64,000 bases of DNA from Amycolatopsis mediterranei. Its GTDB lineage: Bacteria > Actinomycetota > Actinomycetes > Mycobacteriales > Pseudonocardiaceae. Both the position numbers and the translations under genes were made by a program. The DNA lies in the NCBI RefSeq assembly GCF_026017845.1, contig NZ_CP100416.1, positions 2,767,592-2,831,591 of the forward strand. Direction: 5' to 3'. This document shows, one piece after another, positions 30,140-38,380 of the stretch. Each line of letters starts with the position of its first letter. The first letter of the stretch is position 1. The notes under the pieces were generated by a model, which saw only the letters and a program-made list of their open reading frames with translations, searched no databases and was not told the origin of the DNA.

Positions 30140-30466
30140 CCGTGCACCGGTGCTGCAAGAGGCGTGGCGTTCCTTCCGGCGGCATACCCGTCCGCCGGAC
30201 CGATCTCCACGGCCCGTGCGCCCCGGCGGAGTGACCCGCCGCGGCGCTCGGCCCCGGGCCCCACCCGGTGCGCCGGAAGAAGGCCACCCCGGGGGCGTCG
30301 GGTTCCCTCGGGATGGCCCTCTCCTGGCCCGCCGGGCGCTCGTTCCTTCCGGACGCGAGGCGGGCAGGGGGACGCTGGGGCCGGCCACCACACCACCCAG
30401 CCGCGGAGGGGGAGTGGTGGCCGGCAAGGGACGGGGGCCGCCGCGCGCAGCCCCGCCCCGGCTTCG
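30140..30466. other. Gene-free stretch
   Basis: About 330 bp between the MFS terminator and the 3' end of the FAD reductase gene. Open frames here are long only because of base composition. I see no start with a ribosome site, no RNA gene and no repeat from the arrays elsewhere in the window. Confidence 0.6.
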
Positions 30467-31906
30467 TTACCTCCCCATCGGGATGGCCATCGTCGGCAGC
30501 GCCGCCGCGGGCAGCGACTGCGCCTGCAGCGCCGTCGTGGGCGGGGACTGCGCGGGGAACGCCGTCGTCGGGATGTCGTTGGCGAACTCGCTCTCGAACT
30601 CGCGCTCGAAGGCCTGCGCGTCGAACCCGCTGTCGAACTCCGGCGGCACCTCGGCCGCCAGCGCGGCGAGCGCCGGCTCGACCACCGGGACCTGCGGGAC
30701 CTCGGCGACGGGCGCGGGCTCCGGCTCCGGCACGTAGTCGGGGGCGGGCAGCCGGCGGTCCAGCTCGGCCATCCAGTCGAGCATCGCCCGCGGCTTGTCC
30801 CAGCAGGAGATGCCGACGAGCCTGCCGTCGCGGACGAAGCCGGTGATGCCGTCGGCCAGTGACACGGTGTCCTCGGCCAGCGACGGCATCCCGCACATCT
30901 GCAGGCGCGTGTCGTACAGCGTCGACCAGGCGCGGGGGAGCGGGGTGAACGGAATGGCGCTGGAGTGGCCCATCAGCAGGTTGTCCGCCGCGTGCCGGGC
31001 CGACTCCACGGCGTTGATCCAGTGCTCGACCCGCCGCGGCGTCTCGTCGAAGCGCAGGTTCGGCCAGCGCGCGATGTCGCCGGCGATGACGACGTCGGAG
31101 GCACCTTCGGCGAACAGCTTCGAGTCGCAGAGCACGCCGTCGCTGATGTCGAGGCCGGAGCCGCGCATCCAGTCCACCGACGGGACGCTGCCGATGGCGA
31201 GCACGACGACGCTGGCGACCAGCAGCTGGTTGTTCGTCAGGTGCAGCCCGACGGTGTCCTTCGTGCTGATCCAGTGCCGGACTTCGCTCCGCATCGCCAG
31301 GTTCGCCCGGTGCTCGTGGTGCGCCTCGACGATGCCGCTGGAGACGCGGTCGCCGAAGCGGTGCAGCGGCGCCTTCGCGTGCCCGATCAGGGTGACGTCC
31401 CGGCCGATGTGCCGCATGCTCGCGGCGAACTCGTTGCCGATCAGGCCGGCCCCGATCACGACGGCCGGCTTCTTGCTGGCGTTGAGGCAGCGCCGCACCG
31501 CCATCGAGTCCTCGACCGTGCGCAGGATCCGCACCCGCGGGTCGTGCCGCGGCGCGCCGGGCAGGTGCCGCGGGTAGACGCCGGTCGCGGCGATCAGGCC
31601 GTCGTACCAGAGGGACTCGCCGCCGGGCAGGTGCACGACCCGCTCGGTGGTGTCCAGGTGCGTGACCCGCGCGCCGAGCCGCCAGTGCACGTCGAGGTCC
31701 GGCAGGTAGTGCGAAAGGCCCACGTCGCTGGGCCGTTCGGTCCCCATCACCAGCGCCTTGGAGACCATCGGCCGGTGGTAGGGCCGCCGGGCCTCGTCGC
31801 CGATCAGGACGATCTCCCCGTCGAACTTCTGTTCCCGCAAGCGTTCCGCGGCACGCAGCCCGGCGACGCCCGCGCCGACGATGACGATCCGGTCGCCGTC
31901 AGCCAT
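30467..31906 (-). CDS. FAD-dependent ferredoxin reductase with acidic C-terminal tail
   Basis: A 479-aa NAD(P)H:ferredoxin reductase-like flavoprotein. The FAD motif IVIVGAGVAGLRAAERLREQ is at the N-terminus, followed by YHRPMVSKAL, NAD motif AVVIGAGLIGNEFAA (about 148-162) and VVIAGDIARWP. Residues about 390-479 form an extra Pro/Glu/Ala tail (PEPEPAPVAEVPQVP ... FEREFESEFAND) not usual in the rhodocoxin/putidaredoxin-reductase family. It overlaps the ferredoxin gene by 8 nt and is last of five coupled genes. Likely role: pass electrons to that ferredoxin. The tail's role is unknown. Confidence 0.87.
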   Translation of the reverse strand: MADGDRIVIVGAGVAGLRAAERLREQKFDGEIVLIGDEARRPYHRPMVSKALVMGTERPSDVGLSHYLPDLDVHWRLGARVTHLDTTERVVHLPGGESLWYDGLIAATGVYPRHLPGAPRHDPRVRILRTVEDSMAVRRCLNASKKPAVVIGAGLIGNEFAASMRHIGRDVTLIGHAKAPLHRFGDRVSSGIVEAHHEHRANLAMRSEVRHWISTKDTVGLHLTNNQLLVASVVVLAIGSVPSVDWMRGSGLDISDGVLCDSKLFAEGASDVVIAGDIARWPNLRFDETPRRVEHWINAVESARHAADNLLMGHSSAIPFTPLPRAWSTLYDTRLQMCGMPSLAEDTVSLADGITGFVRDGRLVGISCWDKPRAMLDWMAELDRRLPAPDYVPEPEPAPVAEVPQVPVVEPALAALAAEVPPEFDSGFDAQAFEREFESEFANDIPTTAFPAQSPPTTALQAQSLPAAALPTMAIPMGR

Positions 31907-32129
31907 CGAGGTCCCCTCTCATCACGACCGCCTGCATCGGGCAGCAGCGAGCGGCCATCTTCGCCTGTTCAATGGTGGTTTCGTCGAGCAGTCGCGTGTG
32001 GAAGCGCAAGCGGCCGTCCTGGCCCAGGTCGAACACGTCCGGTGCCTCCATGGCACAGATGCCGTAGAGCTCGCACCGGTCGTTGTCGACGCTGATCCGG
32101 GGGCCGCCGCCGGGTAAGCGGAAGGGCAT
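31899..32129 (-). CDS. Small 3Fe-4S-type ferredoxin
   Basis: A 76-aa ferredoxin with CELYGIC (C-x5-C, the second cluster Cys position replaced) and a later ARCCPMQAV, the pattern of [3Fe-4S] ferredoxins that serve actinobacterial P450s. Here the neighbours are a ferric-reductase-like membrane protein (1-nt gap upstream) and an FAD reductase (8-nt overlap downstream). Electron flow from the reductase to the membrane heme protein is therefore the likely use. Confidence 0.88.
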   Translation of the reverse strand: MPFRLPGGGPRISVDNDRCELYGICAMEAPDVFDLGQDGRLRFHTRLLDETTIEQAKMAARCCPMQAVVMRGDLDG

Positions 32130-32130
32130 G

Positions 32131-32748
32131 TCAGGCCACCTGCTCTTCCACGAGTCCGATGCGTTCCAGGGTGCGGGCCGGCATGAACCGCAGCATCGAC
32201 ACCGTCACGGCCGGGACGAGCAGCGTGATGCCGGCCAGCCAGGTGACCGAGAGGTGGCCGTTCGCGATGGCCCCGAACCAGGAGTGGATCGCGATGAGCG
32301 CCACCGCCGGGTACGCGCAGCGGTGCAGCCACAGCCAGCGCCGGTAGGACGTGAAGCGCTGCAGGCCGGCGGTCAGGAAGATGGCGAACATGACCTCGAA
32401 GCCGACGATGCCCGCGATGTGCCGTGCCTCCTGTCCGGAGCCGAACGGGACGAACATGTAGGCGAAGCTGTACGGGGCGACCGTCAGGTAGGTGAAGCCC
32501 AGCGCGTGGACCATGCCGAAGATGATCGTCGCGGTGGCCAGCACCATGTGGGTGCTGCGCAGGCCCTTGCGGCCGGTCACCGAGCGGATCCAGCCGGTCG
32601 CGGTGAGCACGCCCCAGGTGAGCGTCAGCATCGTCGCCGCGTAGGACGTCCGGGCGGCGAAGGCCGCGAGACCGCGGGCCGCCGGGTCGGTCTTCGGCTG
32701 GAACTGCTGGGTGAGGAAGATCGTCGCGTCGTGCCACGTCTCAACCAT
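32131..32748 (-). CDS. Ferric-reductase-like di-heme membrane protein
   Basis: A 205-aa integral-membrane protein with about six helices. Two helices each carry a His pair with 13-14-residue spacing: STHMVLATATIIFGMVHALG and WLHRCAYPAVALIAIHSW. This is the bis-heme pattern of the ferric reductase/NOX/YedZ superfamily. There is no attached FAD/NAD domain, so electrons must come from a partner; the ferredoxin and FAD reductase directly downstream fit that role. Predicted function: transmembrane electron transfer. Confidence 0.83.
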   Translation of the reverse strand: MVETWHDATIFLTQQFQPKTDPAARGLAAFAARTSYAATMLTLTWGVLTATGWIRSVTGRKGLRSTHMVLATATIIFGMVHALGFTYLTVAPYSFAYMFVPFGSGQEARHIAGIVGFEVMFAIFLTAGLQRFTSYRRWLWLHRCAYPAVALIAIHSWFGAIANGHLSVTWLAGITLLVPAVTVSMLRFMPARTLERIGLVEEQVA

Positions 32749-33532
32749 GGCTACCCCCGGTTCTCACGGTGGCCGGCCGGGACGCCTTGGCGCGGCCACG
32801 GTTGCTCTTGACCTGCCGCAGCACGTAGAACAGGCCGCCACCGACCAGCAGGAACAGTGCTCCCACCACGGCGATCTGGGACGTGTCGAGGCCGAGCTGG
32901 ATCCCGGTGGGCGCGGCGGTCGTGGAGACGGCCGGGGCGGGCAGCGCGGTGTAGTCGACCATCCCGGAGCTCTCGAGCATCGTCATGTGCCGCAGCACGG
33001 CCTGGTTGCCGACGGTCGCGAAGGCACGCACGTCGTCGTTGCGGGTGCCGGCCCGCAGCTGCGCCAGAATGGCGAAGACCTGGCCGTGCGCCGCGCGCAG
33101 CCGGTTGGCGAAGACGCGGTCGAACGCCGGGCCGGGGGAAGCGGCCATCTCCTCGCCGAGCCAGCCGCGCTGTTCGTCGGAGGGCTGGTCGGGGACCGGC
33201 GAGTTCAGCTTCTGGGAGAGCGCGCGGGTCGCCACGTCGAGGCGGCCGTGGTCCATCATGATCGCGAAGCCGATCTTCTGGACGATCGGGCTGCCCTTCT
33301 CCATCGCCATCATGCCCGACGGCATCTCCCACAGGCCGGCTTGCCGGACCTTGGTCAGGAGCACGGCGTCGGTGTCGGACACCGAGGTGGTCTGGGCGAG
33401 CGAGGTCGATCCCGGCGCGAGCAGCGCCAGGACCGCGACCACCACGAACAGGATCCGGACCAGCGGACGGGACCGCTCGAGGACCGAGGGGGGCTCGAAC
33501 CCGAACCCGGCGAGCTCAGACGCCGAACGCAT
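32741..33532 (-). CDS. DUF4142 membrane-anchored exported protein
   Basis: A 263-aa protein with an N-terminal signal/anchor (LVRILFVVVAVLALLAPGSTSLAQ, about 24-47), a helical DUF4142 domain (SDTDAVLLTKVRQAGLWEM ... MDHGRLDVATRAL ... LRAAHGQVF) and a C-terminal membrane helix (QIAVVGALFLLVGGGLFYVL, about 220-240). DUF4142 is a ferritin-like four-helix family of unknown function. It overlaps the upstream lipoprotein by 17 nt and the downstream heme protein by 8 nt. Envelope location is clear; any cofactor role is inferred. Confidence 0.83.
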   Translation of the reverse strand: MRSASELAGFGFEPPSVLERSRPLVRILFVVVAVLALLAPGSTSLAQTTSVSDTDAVLLTKVRQAGLWEMPSGMMAMEKGSPIVQKIGFAIMMDHGRLDVATRALSQKLNSPVPDQPSDEQRGWLGEEMAASPGPAFDRVFANRLRAAHGQVFAILAQLRAGTRNDDVRAFATVGNQAVLRHMTMLESSGMVDYTALPAPAVSTTAAPTGIQLGLDTSQIAVVGALFLLVGGGLFYVLRQVKSNRGRAKASRPATVRTGGSHG

Positions 33533-34118
33533 TTTGCCTCCACTCGTCCTGGGTCAGCGTGATCTTCTTGCCGTCGGGCGCGATCGGGTACCAGGCCTGG
33601 TCGGCGCCCTGGCCGGAGGTGTCGGCCGGTTCGCTGTCGCCGGTGAAGTGGTAGAGCGGCCAGCCGGCGAGGGTGAGCTGCTCACTGCCGTCGTCGCGGG
33701 TGACCTGCCCGATCAGCGACTGGTCGACGTCGATCGCCGGGAGGTTGCCACCGGCCTTGACCGGGATCCACTTGGTCGCGCACGCACCGGTGCAGTTGGA
33801 CCGCGAGGGCTTGGGGGTGTCCCGGTCGTACCGGTAGATCGTGTAGCCGGTCCCGTCGACGAGCAGAAGCCCGAGGTCGAACGTCTTCGCTGCCCTGAGC
33901 TGGCTCTTCGCCGGGTTGTTCGGGTCGGCGGTGATGGACTGCGGCATCGGCAGGACGACCTGTCCCTGCTGCATGCCGGGCATCTGCATCCCGGCGGCGC
34001 CGCCGGCGGCGTAACCGCCGCCCGAGGTGGTGGCGGCGCCGGCGGTACAGGCGGTGAGCAGGGCGAGTGCGGTGAGGCACACGGCGGCGGGGACCACCGG
34101 GCGGGGAATGCGAATCAC
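33516..34118 (-). CDS. Secreted-repeat (PF03640) lipoprotein
   Basis: A 200-aa predicted lipoprotein. The signal peptide VIRIPRPVVPAAVCLTALALLTAC has lipobox LTAC, followed by Gly/Met-rich GMQMPGMQQGQ. The mature part holds one PF03640 module: GYTIYRYDRDTPKPSRSNCTGACATKWIPV, then LTLAGWPLYHFTGD. GTG 34118 is chosen because GGAGGA lies just upstream; an ATG at 34136 lacks a site. It is first of the five-gene operon and is preceded by a TGAACC/CGTATC promoter (34259-34286) with about 134 nt of leader. Function of PF03640 is unknown; it occurs on envelope redox proteins. Confidence 0.86.
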   Translation of the reverse strand: MIRIPRPVVPAAVCLTALALLTACTAGAATTSGGGYAAGGAAGMQMPGMQQGQVVLPMPQSITADPNNPAKSQLRAAKTFDLGLLLVDGTGYTIYRYDRDTPKPSRSNCTGACATKWIPVKAGGNLPAIDVDQSLIGQVTRDDGSEQLTLAGWPLYHFTGDSEPADTSGQGADQAWYPIAPDGKKITLTQDEWRQNAFGV

Positions 34119-34258
34119 TGCTCCTCCGTGGGGCATGACTACGCGCTGTTGCCGGTAGTGCAACGGAAAAGGGCGCGAAAGATCCACAGTGGACATTCGG
34201 TCCGGAGTGGATGCGGAGCGTTGCGGGGGACAACGCCTGGTCGGGGTCTTCGGTAGGG

Positions 34259-34286
34259 GATACGGACACGGTCCGGAAACGGTTCA
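34259..34286 (-). promoter_or_regulatory. ECF sigma promoter of the redox operon
   Basis: Reading the minus strand: TGAACC (34286-34281), a 16-nt spacer, then CGTATC (34264-34259). The same -35/-10 pair with identical spacing stands before the DUF1996 gene, with shared edges TTTTGAACC and CGTATCCCC. TGAACC is the -35 described for M. tuberculosis SigL, which the adjacent ECF factor resembles. Confidence 0.8.
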
Positions 34287-34349
34287 AAAAAGTTTTGCTC
34301 CCGGTTTGCGGGCCGGAAGTACTGGACGTAGGCCGTCCGGCCCACCAGG

Positions 34350-34919
34350 ATGTCCCGCGTGGGACGGCACACCCGAGCGCTGAGATCCATCGGAGATCAG
34401 GATGCCGTCGTCGAGCCCGGCGACGGCCACGACGATCTGGCGAAGGCGCTTTACCAGGAGTTCGGCGGGTCCCTGATGGCGTTCGCACTGCGGCTGACCG
34501 GCCACGACCGGCAGTGGGCCGAAGACGTCGTGCAGGAGACCCTGATCAAGGCGTGGCGGAACGCCGACAAGCTCGACCGCCAGCCTGAGATGCTGCGTGC
34601 CTGGTTGTTCACGGTGGCCCGGCGTACCGTCATCGACGGCTGGCGCAGCCGCAGCGTCCGGCCCCAGGAGCTCGAGGAGATCGAATCCGACGCGATCGCG
34701 GTGTCCGACGAATCGGACCGGACGCTCGCCGCGATGATCGTTTACGAGGCGCTGCAGGGACTTTCGCCCGAGCAGCGGGAGGCCATCCAGCAGACCTACC
34801 TGCGCGATCGGACCGTGAACGAGGTCGCGGCGACCCTCGGCGTGCCGCCCGGCACCGTCAAATCCCGCATCCACCACGCCGTCCGCGCGCTGCGCCGGGC
34901 CTTGCGCGAGCGGGGGTGA
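34350..34919 (+). CDS. ECF RNA polymerase sigma factor, SigL-like
   Basis: A 189-aa ECF sigma factor. Region 2 is ALYQEFGGSLMAFALRLTGHDRQWAEDVVQETLIKAWRN and RAWLFTVARRTVIDGWRSR. Region 4 is LQGLSPEQREAIQQTYLRDRTVNEVAATLGVPPGTVKSRIHHAVRALRRAL. It resembles mycobacterial SigL. ATG 34350 is the longest start; GTG 34359 has the better placed AGGA. A zinc-motif anti-sigma gene follows 7 nt later. I see no TGAACC-type promoter of its own on the plus strand. Confidence 0.92.
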   Translation: MSRVGRHTRALRSIGDQDAVVEPGDGHDDLAKALYQEFGGSLMAFALRLTGHDRQWAEDVVQETLIKAWRNADKLDRQPEMLRAWLFTVARRTVIDGWRSRSVRPQELEEIESDAIAVSDESDRTLAAMIVYEALQGLSPEQREAIQQTYLRDRTVNEVAATLGVPPGTVKSRIHHAVRALRRALRERG

Positions 34920-34926
34920 ACTGAGC

Positions 34927-35715
34927 GTGGCCGGATCCGCACACACCGACGTCGCCGCGTACGTGCTCGGCGTCCTCAGCGAAGCCGAGAACACCCAGTT
35001 CGAAGCCCACCTGATGAACTGCCCGCACTGCCAGCTCGACCTGATCGAGCTCTACCAGCTGCCGGACGTCCTCGACCTCGTCAAGCGCAGCTGGCCTGAG
35101 CCCCCGATGCCCGCGCCCAGCCCGCGCACCCTCTCGCCGGGCCCCCGGGTGCTGCGCGGCCTCATGGAAGAGGCCGCCGTCAAGCGCCGCCGCCGTCGCC
35201 GGATCGGCATCCTCGCCGGGGCCGCGGCCGCGGCGGCCGTGATCGCCGGCCCGCTGGTGACCCTCGCGGTCCGGCCGGCCGACGCCGTCCCGCCCGCTTC
35301 GCTCGCCGCTCCGAGCAACAAGCAGCCGCCGCCGGCGACGAGTGTCCCGGCGACGTCCACCCCGCCGCCCGCGGGCGCTCAAGGCCAGCCCGGCGGCGGC
35401 CAGACCTACGGCCGCGGCAGCGGCGGGTCCGCCGTCAGTGCCCTGGTCACCGTTTCGCCGGTGGAGTGGGGCAGCCGCGTCGAGCTCGAGCTGCGCGGCA
35501 TCGTGGGGCCGGTGAAGTGCCAGCTGGTCGCCGTCCCGGCGACCGGCGCCGAGCGCGTCGTCTCCAGCTGGTCGGTGCCGCCCAAGGGGTTCGGCATCCC
35601 CGGCTCGCCCGAACCGTTGCGGCTGCAGGGTTCGGTCTCCCTGGCGATGGACCAGATCAGCCGGTTCGAGGTGCGCGGCGAGGACGGCACGATCCTCGTC
35701 GTCGTCCAGCGCTGA
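34927..35715 (+). CDS. Anti-sigma factor with zinc-binding (ZAS) domain
   Basis: A 262-aa membrane-spanning anti-sigma factor. Residues 1-60 hold the ZAS-like motif: VAAYVLGVLSEAENTQFEAHLMNCPHCQLDL (H-x3-C-x2-C). A basic stretch KRRRRRR precedes a single helix (IGILAGAAAAAAVIAGPLVTLAV, about 96-118), then a Pro/Ala/Thr linker and an extracytoplasmic beta-rich domain (GSRVELELRGIVGPVKCQLVAV). This layout is that of RslA, partner of SigL. It should hold the sigma factor inactive until an envelope or redox signal releases it. Confidence 0.9.
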   Translation: MAGSAHTDVAAYVLGVLSEAENTQFEAHLMNCPHCQLDLIELYQLPDVLDLVKRSWPEPPMPAPSPRTLSPGPRVLRGLMEEAAVKRRRRRRIGILAGAAAAAAVIAGPLVTLAVRPADAVPPASLAAPSNKQPPPATSVPATSTPPPAGAQGQPGGGQTYGRGSGGSAVSALVTVSPVEWGSRVELELRGIVGPVKCQLVAVPATGAERVVSSWSVPPKGFGIPGSPEPLRLQGSVSLAMDQISRFEVRGEDGTILVVVQR

Positions 35716-35808
35716 ATCTCTTTCTTTTCGGTGAAACGCCGTGACCTGGGTTAATGCTGCCCGGTTGCGTTCTCGTAGATAACGAACAGATAACAGGCCG
35801 GTCGCTTT

Positions 35809-35836
35809 TGAACCTCGGGGCGCTCAGGTCCGTATC
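35809..35836 (+). promoter_or_regulatory. ECF sigma promoter of the DUF1996 gene
   Basis: TGAACC (35809-35814), 16-nt spacer, CGTATC (35831-35836). Base-for-base the same elements and spacing as the promoter of the minus-strand redox operon. The predicted start site leaves a leader of about 150 nt before ATG 35992. Confidence 0.8.
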
Positions 35837-35991
35837 CCCCAATGCATCCCCCGATGCGTCCCGACTGCCGGAACCGAAAGCATCCCCCGACCGGTTCCGT
35901 GCGATCTCGACCTCAATTGACGGTAGTTCTTGCCCGGGCTGCCGCGCTGCTGAAGCGCGCGCCCGGAAAAACGAACGAGGTGAACTAGTCC

Positions 35992-37398
35992 ATGCCCCGG
36001 AATTCTCGGCCCCCCGTGACGGGCAAGCATCGTGTCGCCCGCCGAACCAAGATCGCGATGGGTGCGATCGGCCTGGCGATCGCCGTCGGCGGACTCGCCG
36101 TCGCGGTCACCGCGGGCCGCACGGGCGAAGCCAGCGCTGACCCCGCGGACCCGTCGTTCTTCATCGACATCAACAAGGTCCCCGCCGGCAACAACGTCAA
36201 CGCGGCCTTGAAGAAGAAGGGTGCGCAAGGGTCCTTCACCGTCAACTGCGGAACCGACGCCGACGGTGGGCACCAGAACCCGGACAACTTCATCGCCCAG
36301 CCCGGGATCAAGAACGGCGCCCAGCACCTGCACGACTACGTCGGCAACCTGACCACCAACGCCGACTCGAGCCTCAAGAGCCTGCTGGCCGGCGGCACCA
36401 CCTGCAAGAACGGTGACAAGTCCGCCTACTTCTGGCCCGTCATCCGCGTCGACCGCGGGGACAAGGAAGCAGCACAGCAGAAGAACCAGAAGGCCCAGCA
36501 GCAGCAGAAGGGCAAGACGGGCGACGTCCAGCAGGACAAGACCGCTCAAGACGCCCAGGACGCCCAGGAGCAGCGCAACAGCCAGGGCCAGGGTGGTGGC
36601 GGCCGCTCCGGCAAGAGCGCGCAGCAGCAGGGTGACCAGAACCAGAACGGTCAGCAGCAGCAACGTCAGCGCAACCAGGACCAGCAGCAGAACCAGCAGG
36701 ACCAGAACAAGCAAGGCCAGAACAAGAACCAGAACCAGAACAACCAGGACAAGGCCAATCAGGACAAGGCCAATCAGGACAAGGCCAATCAGAACCAGGC
36801 CGGCCAGGCCCAGCAGGCCGCCGATCTCGGCGGCATCCAGGGTGCGAACAAGGAGGTCGGCGACAACGACGGCACGATCATCGAGCCGGAGTCGGCGACG
36901 CTGAAGTTCATCGGCGGCGGCGCGGACAACGTCGTCGCGATGCCGCTCGGCCTGAAGATCCTCTACGGTGACGCCAAGCAGAGCACCAACGGCCCGGCCA
37001 ACGCCCGGCCGAGCTGGACCTGCACCGGGTTCGAGGACCGGCTCACCGACCTCTACCCGATCTGCCCGGCGGGCAGCAAGGTGGAGCGCATCCACGCCTT
37101 CCCGAACTGCTGGGACGGCAAGAACACCGACAGCGCGAACCACCGCACCCACATCGTGTTCGCCAACCAGCAGGGCAAGTGCCCCCAGGGGTTCAAGAAC
37201 GTGCCGCAGCTGCAGGTCACGCTGGTCTACAACGTCCCGCAGGACGTCCAGCAGAACGGCGAGTACAAAGTGGACGCCTTCGCCCAGGAGAAGCACAACC
37301 CGCGGTCCGACCACGACGACTTCGCGAACGTGATGAGCAAGCAGATCATGGGTCGCCTGGTCAACTGCGTCAACTCCGGCAAGGCCTGCGCCGAATAA
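35992..37398 (+). CDS. Exported DUF1996 protein with long Q/N-rich insert
   Basis: A 468-aa exported protein. An N-terminal hydrophobic segment (KIAMGAIGLAIAVGGLAVAVTAG) ends in a signal-like SADP. A DUF1996 (PF09362) first half has GGHQNPDNFIAQPGIKNGAQHLHDYVGN, and a second half has CTGFEDRLTDLYPICPAGS and HAFPNCWDGKNTDSANHRTHIVFA. The two halves are split by an insert (about residues 155-280) made almost wholly of Q, N, D and K, with three perfect 15-bp tandem repeats (36745-36789). Function unknown. It is driven by the ECF promoter at 35809 and followed by a PF03640 lipoprotein. Confidence 0.88.
   Translation: MPRNSRPPVTGKHRVARRTKIAMGAIGLAIAVGGLAVAVTAGRTGEASADPADPSFFIDINKVPAGNNVNAALKKKGAQGSFTVNCGTDADGGHQNPDNFIAQPGIKNGAQHLHDYVGNLTTNADSSLKSLLAGGTTCKNGDKSAYFWPVIRVDRGDKEAAQQKNQKAQQQQKGKTGDVQQDKTAQDAQDAQEQRNSQGQGGGGRSGKSAQQQGDQNQNGQQQQRQRNQDQQQNQQDQNKQGQNKNQNQNNQDKANQDKANQDKANQNQAGQAQQAADLGGIQGANKEVGDNDGTIIEPESATLKFIGGGADNVVAMPLGLKILYGDAKQSTNGPANARPSWTCTGFEDRLTDLYPICPAGSKVERIHAFPNCWDGKNTDSANHRTHIVFANQQGKCPQGFKNVPQLQVTLVYNVPQDVQQNGEYKVDAFAQEKHNPRSDHDDFANVMSKQIMGRLVNCVNSGKACAE
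36745..36789 (+). repeat. Three perfect 15-bp tandem repeats in the DUF1996 insert
   Basis: The unit CAGGACAAGGCCAAT occurs three times without change, encoding QDKAN each time. The rare AAT codon is kept in every copy, pointing to recent slippage duplication. Confidence 0.92.
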
Positions 37399-37438
37399 CG
37401 ACGATCGGCCACTGCGAAAGCAGGAAGGAGAACTTCCG

Positions 37439-38365
37439 ATGAACCGTGCTCGCCCGGCTGTTGCCGCACCGATCGCCGTTGCCGGACTCGCGCTGGTCGC
37501 GGCCTGCGGGACCAACCCGTACGCCACGTCCGGTGCCGTCCAGCCGGTGGTGCTCGGGGCGCAGCAGCAGCCGGCGAGCGCGGTCCCGGCCGGCTCCACG
37601 GCCCAGCTGATTTCCTCCACTGTGGACGGACTGGGCACGGTGCTGGCCGACGCGGAAGGGCACACGCTCTACCGCTACGCGAAGGACACGGCCGAACCGT
37701 CGAAGGCGACCTGCGCCGGTCCGTGCGCGATGACGTGGCCGCCGCTGGTCTCCGACGCCCCGGTGGTCGCCGCCGGGGTGGGCAGTGGGCTGGTCGGCCT
37801 GGTCACCCGGCCCGACGGCCGCAAGCAGGTGACGGTGGCCGGCTGGCCGGTCTACCGGTACGCGAAGGACACCGGGCCGGGCATCGCGCTCGGCCGGGCG
37901 GCCGGCGCGGACTGGGCGGCGATCGCGCCGACGGGGGAGAAGGCGGGCACCGAGCCGCCGACCCTCGGCACGACGCAGATCGACGGCCTCGGGCCCGTCC
38001 TCACCGACACCGGCGGCCACACGCTCTACCTCTTCACCAAGGACGGCAAGGATTCCGGAAAGTCCACTTGCGACGCAGCCTGCGCGCAGAAGTGGCCACC
38101 GCTGCCTGCCGAGGGTCGCACCACCGTCGCCGACGGCATCGCCCCCGGACTGGTCGGCCGCATCCGCCGGCCGGACGGCACGAGCCAGGTGACGGTCGGC
38201 GGCTGGCCGGTGTACCGCTACGCCGCGGACACCGGGCCGGGAGTGGCATCCGGCCACGGCATGGGCGGCACCTGGTACGCCCTGGAGCCCAACGGCTGCA
38301 AGGCGGACCCGGCCCGCAGGCCGGCGGTCCAGCAGGCAGTGGCGACCTCCTCAGGCGGGTACTGA
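37439..38365 (+). CDS. Secreted-repeat (PF03640) lipoprotein, two-module
   Basis: A 308-aa predicted lipoprotein with signal peptide ending LALVAAC (lipobox). Two PF03640 modules follow: GHTLYRYAKDTAEPSKATCAGPCAMTWPPL with VTVAGWPVYRYAKDTGPG, and GHTLYLFTKDGKDSGKSTCDAACAQKWPPL with VTVGGWPVYRYAADTGPG. Each module keeps a C-x3-C-x3-W core. It lies 40 nt after the DUF1996 gene with AAGGAG before its ATG, so it probably shares the ECF promoter. It is a paralog of the lipoprotein at 33516-34118. Confidence 0.88.
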   Translation: MNRARPAVAAPIAVAGLALVAACGTNPYATSGAVQPVVLGAQQQPASAVPAGSTAQLISSTVDGLGTVLADAEGHTLYRYAKDTAEPSKATCAGPCAMTWPPLVSDAPVVAAGVGSGLVGLVTRPDGRKQVTVAGWPVYRYAKDTGPGIALGRAAGADWAAIAPTGEKAGTEPPTLGTTQIDGLGPVLTDTGGHTLYLFTKDGKDSGKSTCDAACAQKWPPLPAEGRTTVADGIAPGLVGRIRRPDGTSQVTVGGWPVYRYAADTGPGVASGHGMGGTWYALEPNGCKADPARRPAVQQAVATSSGGY

Positions 38366-38380
38366 CCCGCCCCACGATCC

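Noticed and set aside
34287..34349. Autoregulatory TGAACC-type promoter for the ECF sigma gene
   Set aside because: I looked for TGAACC or a close variant on the plus strand upstream of 34350 and found none. The only TGAACC here reads the other way, to the lipoprotein operon.
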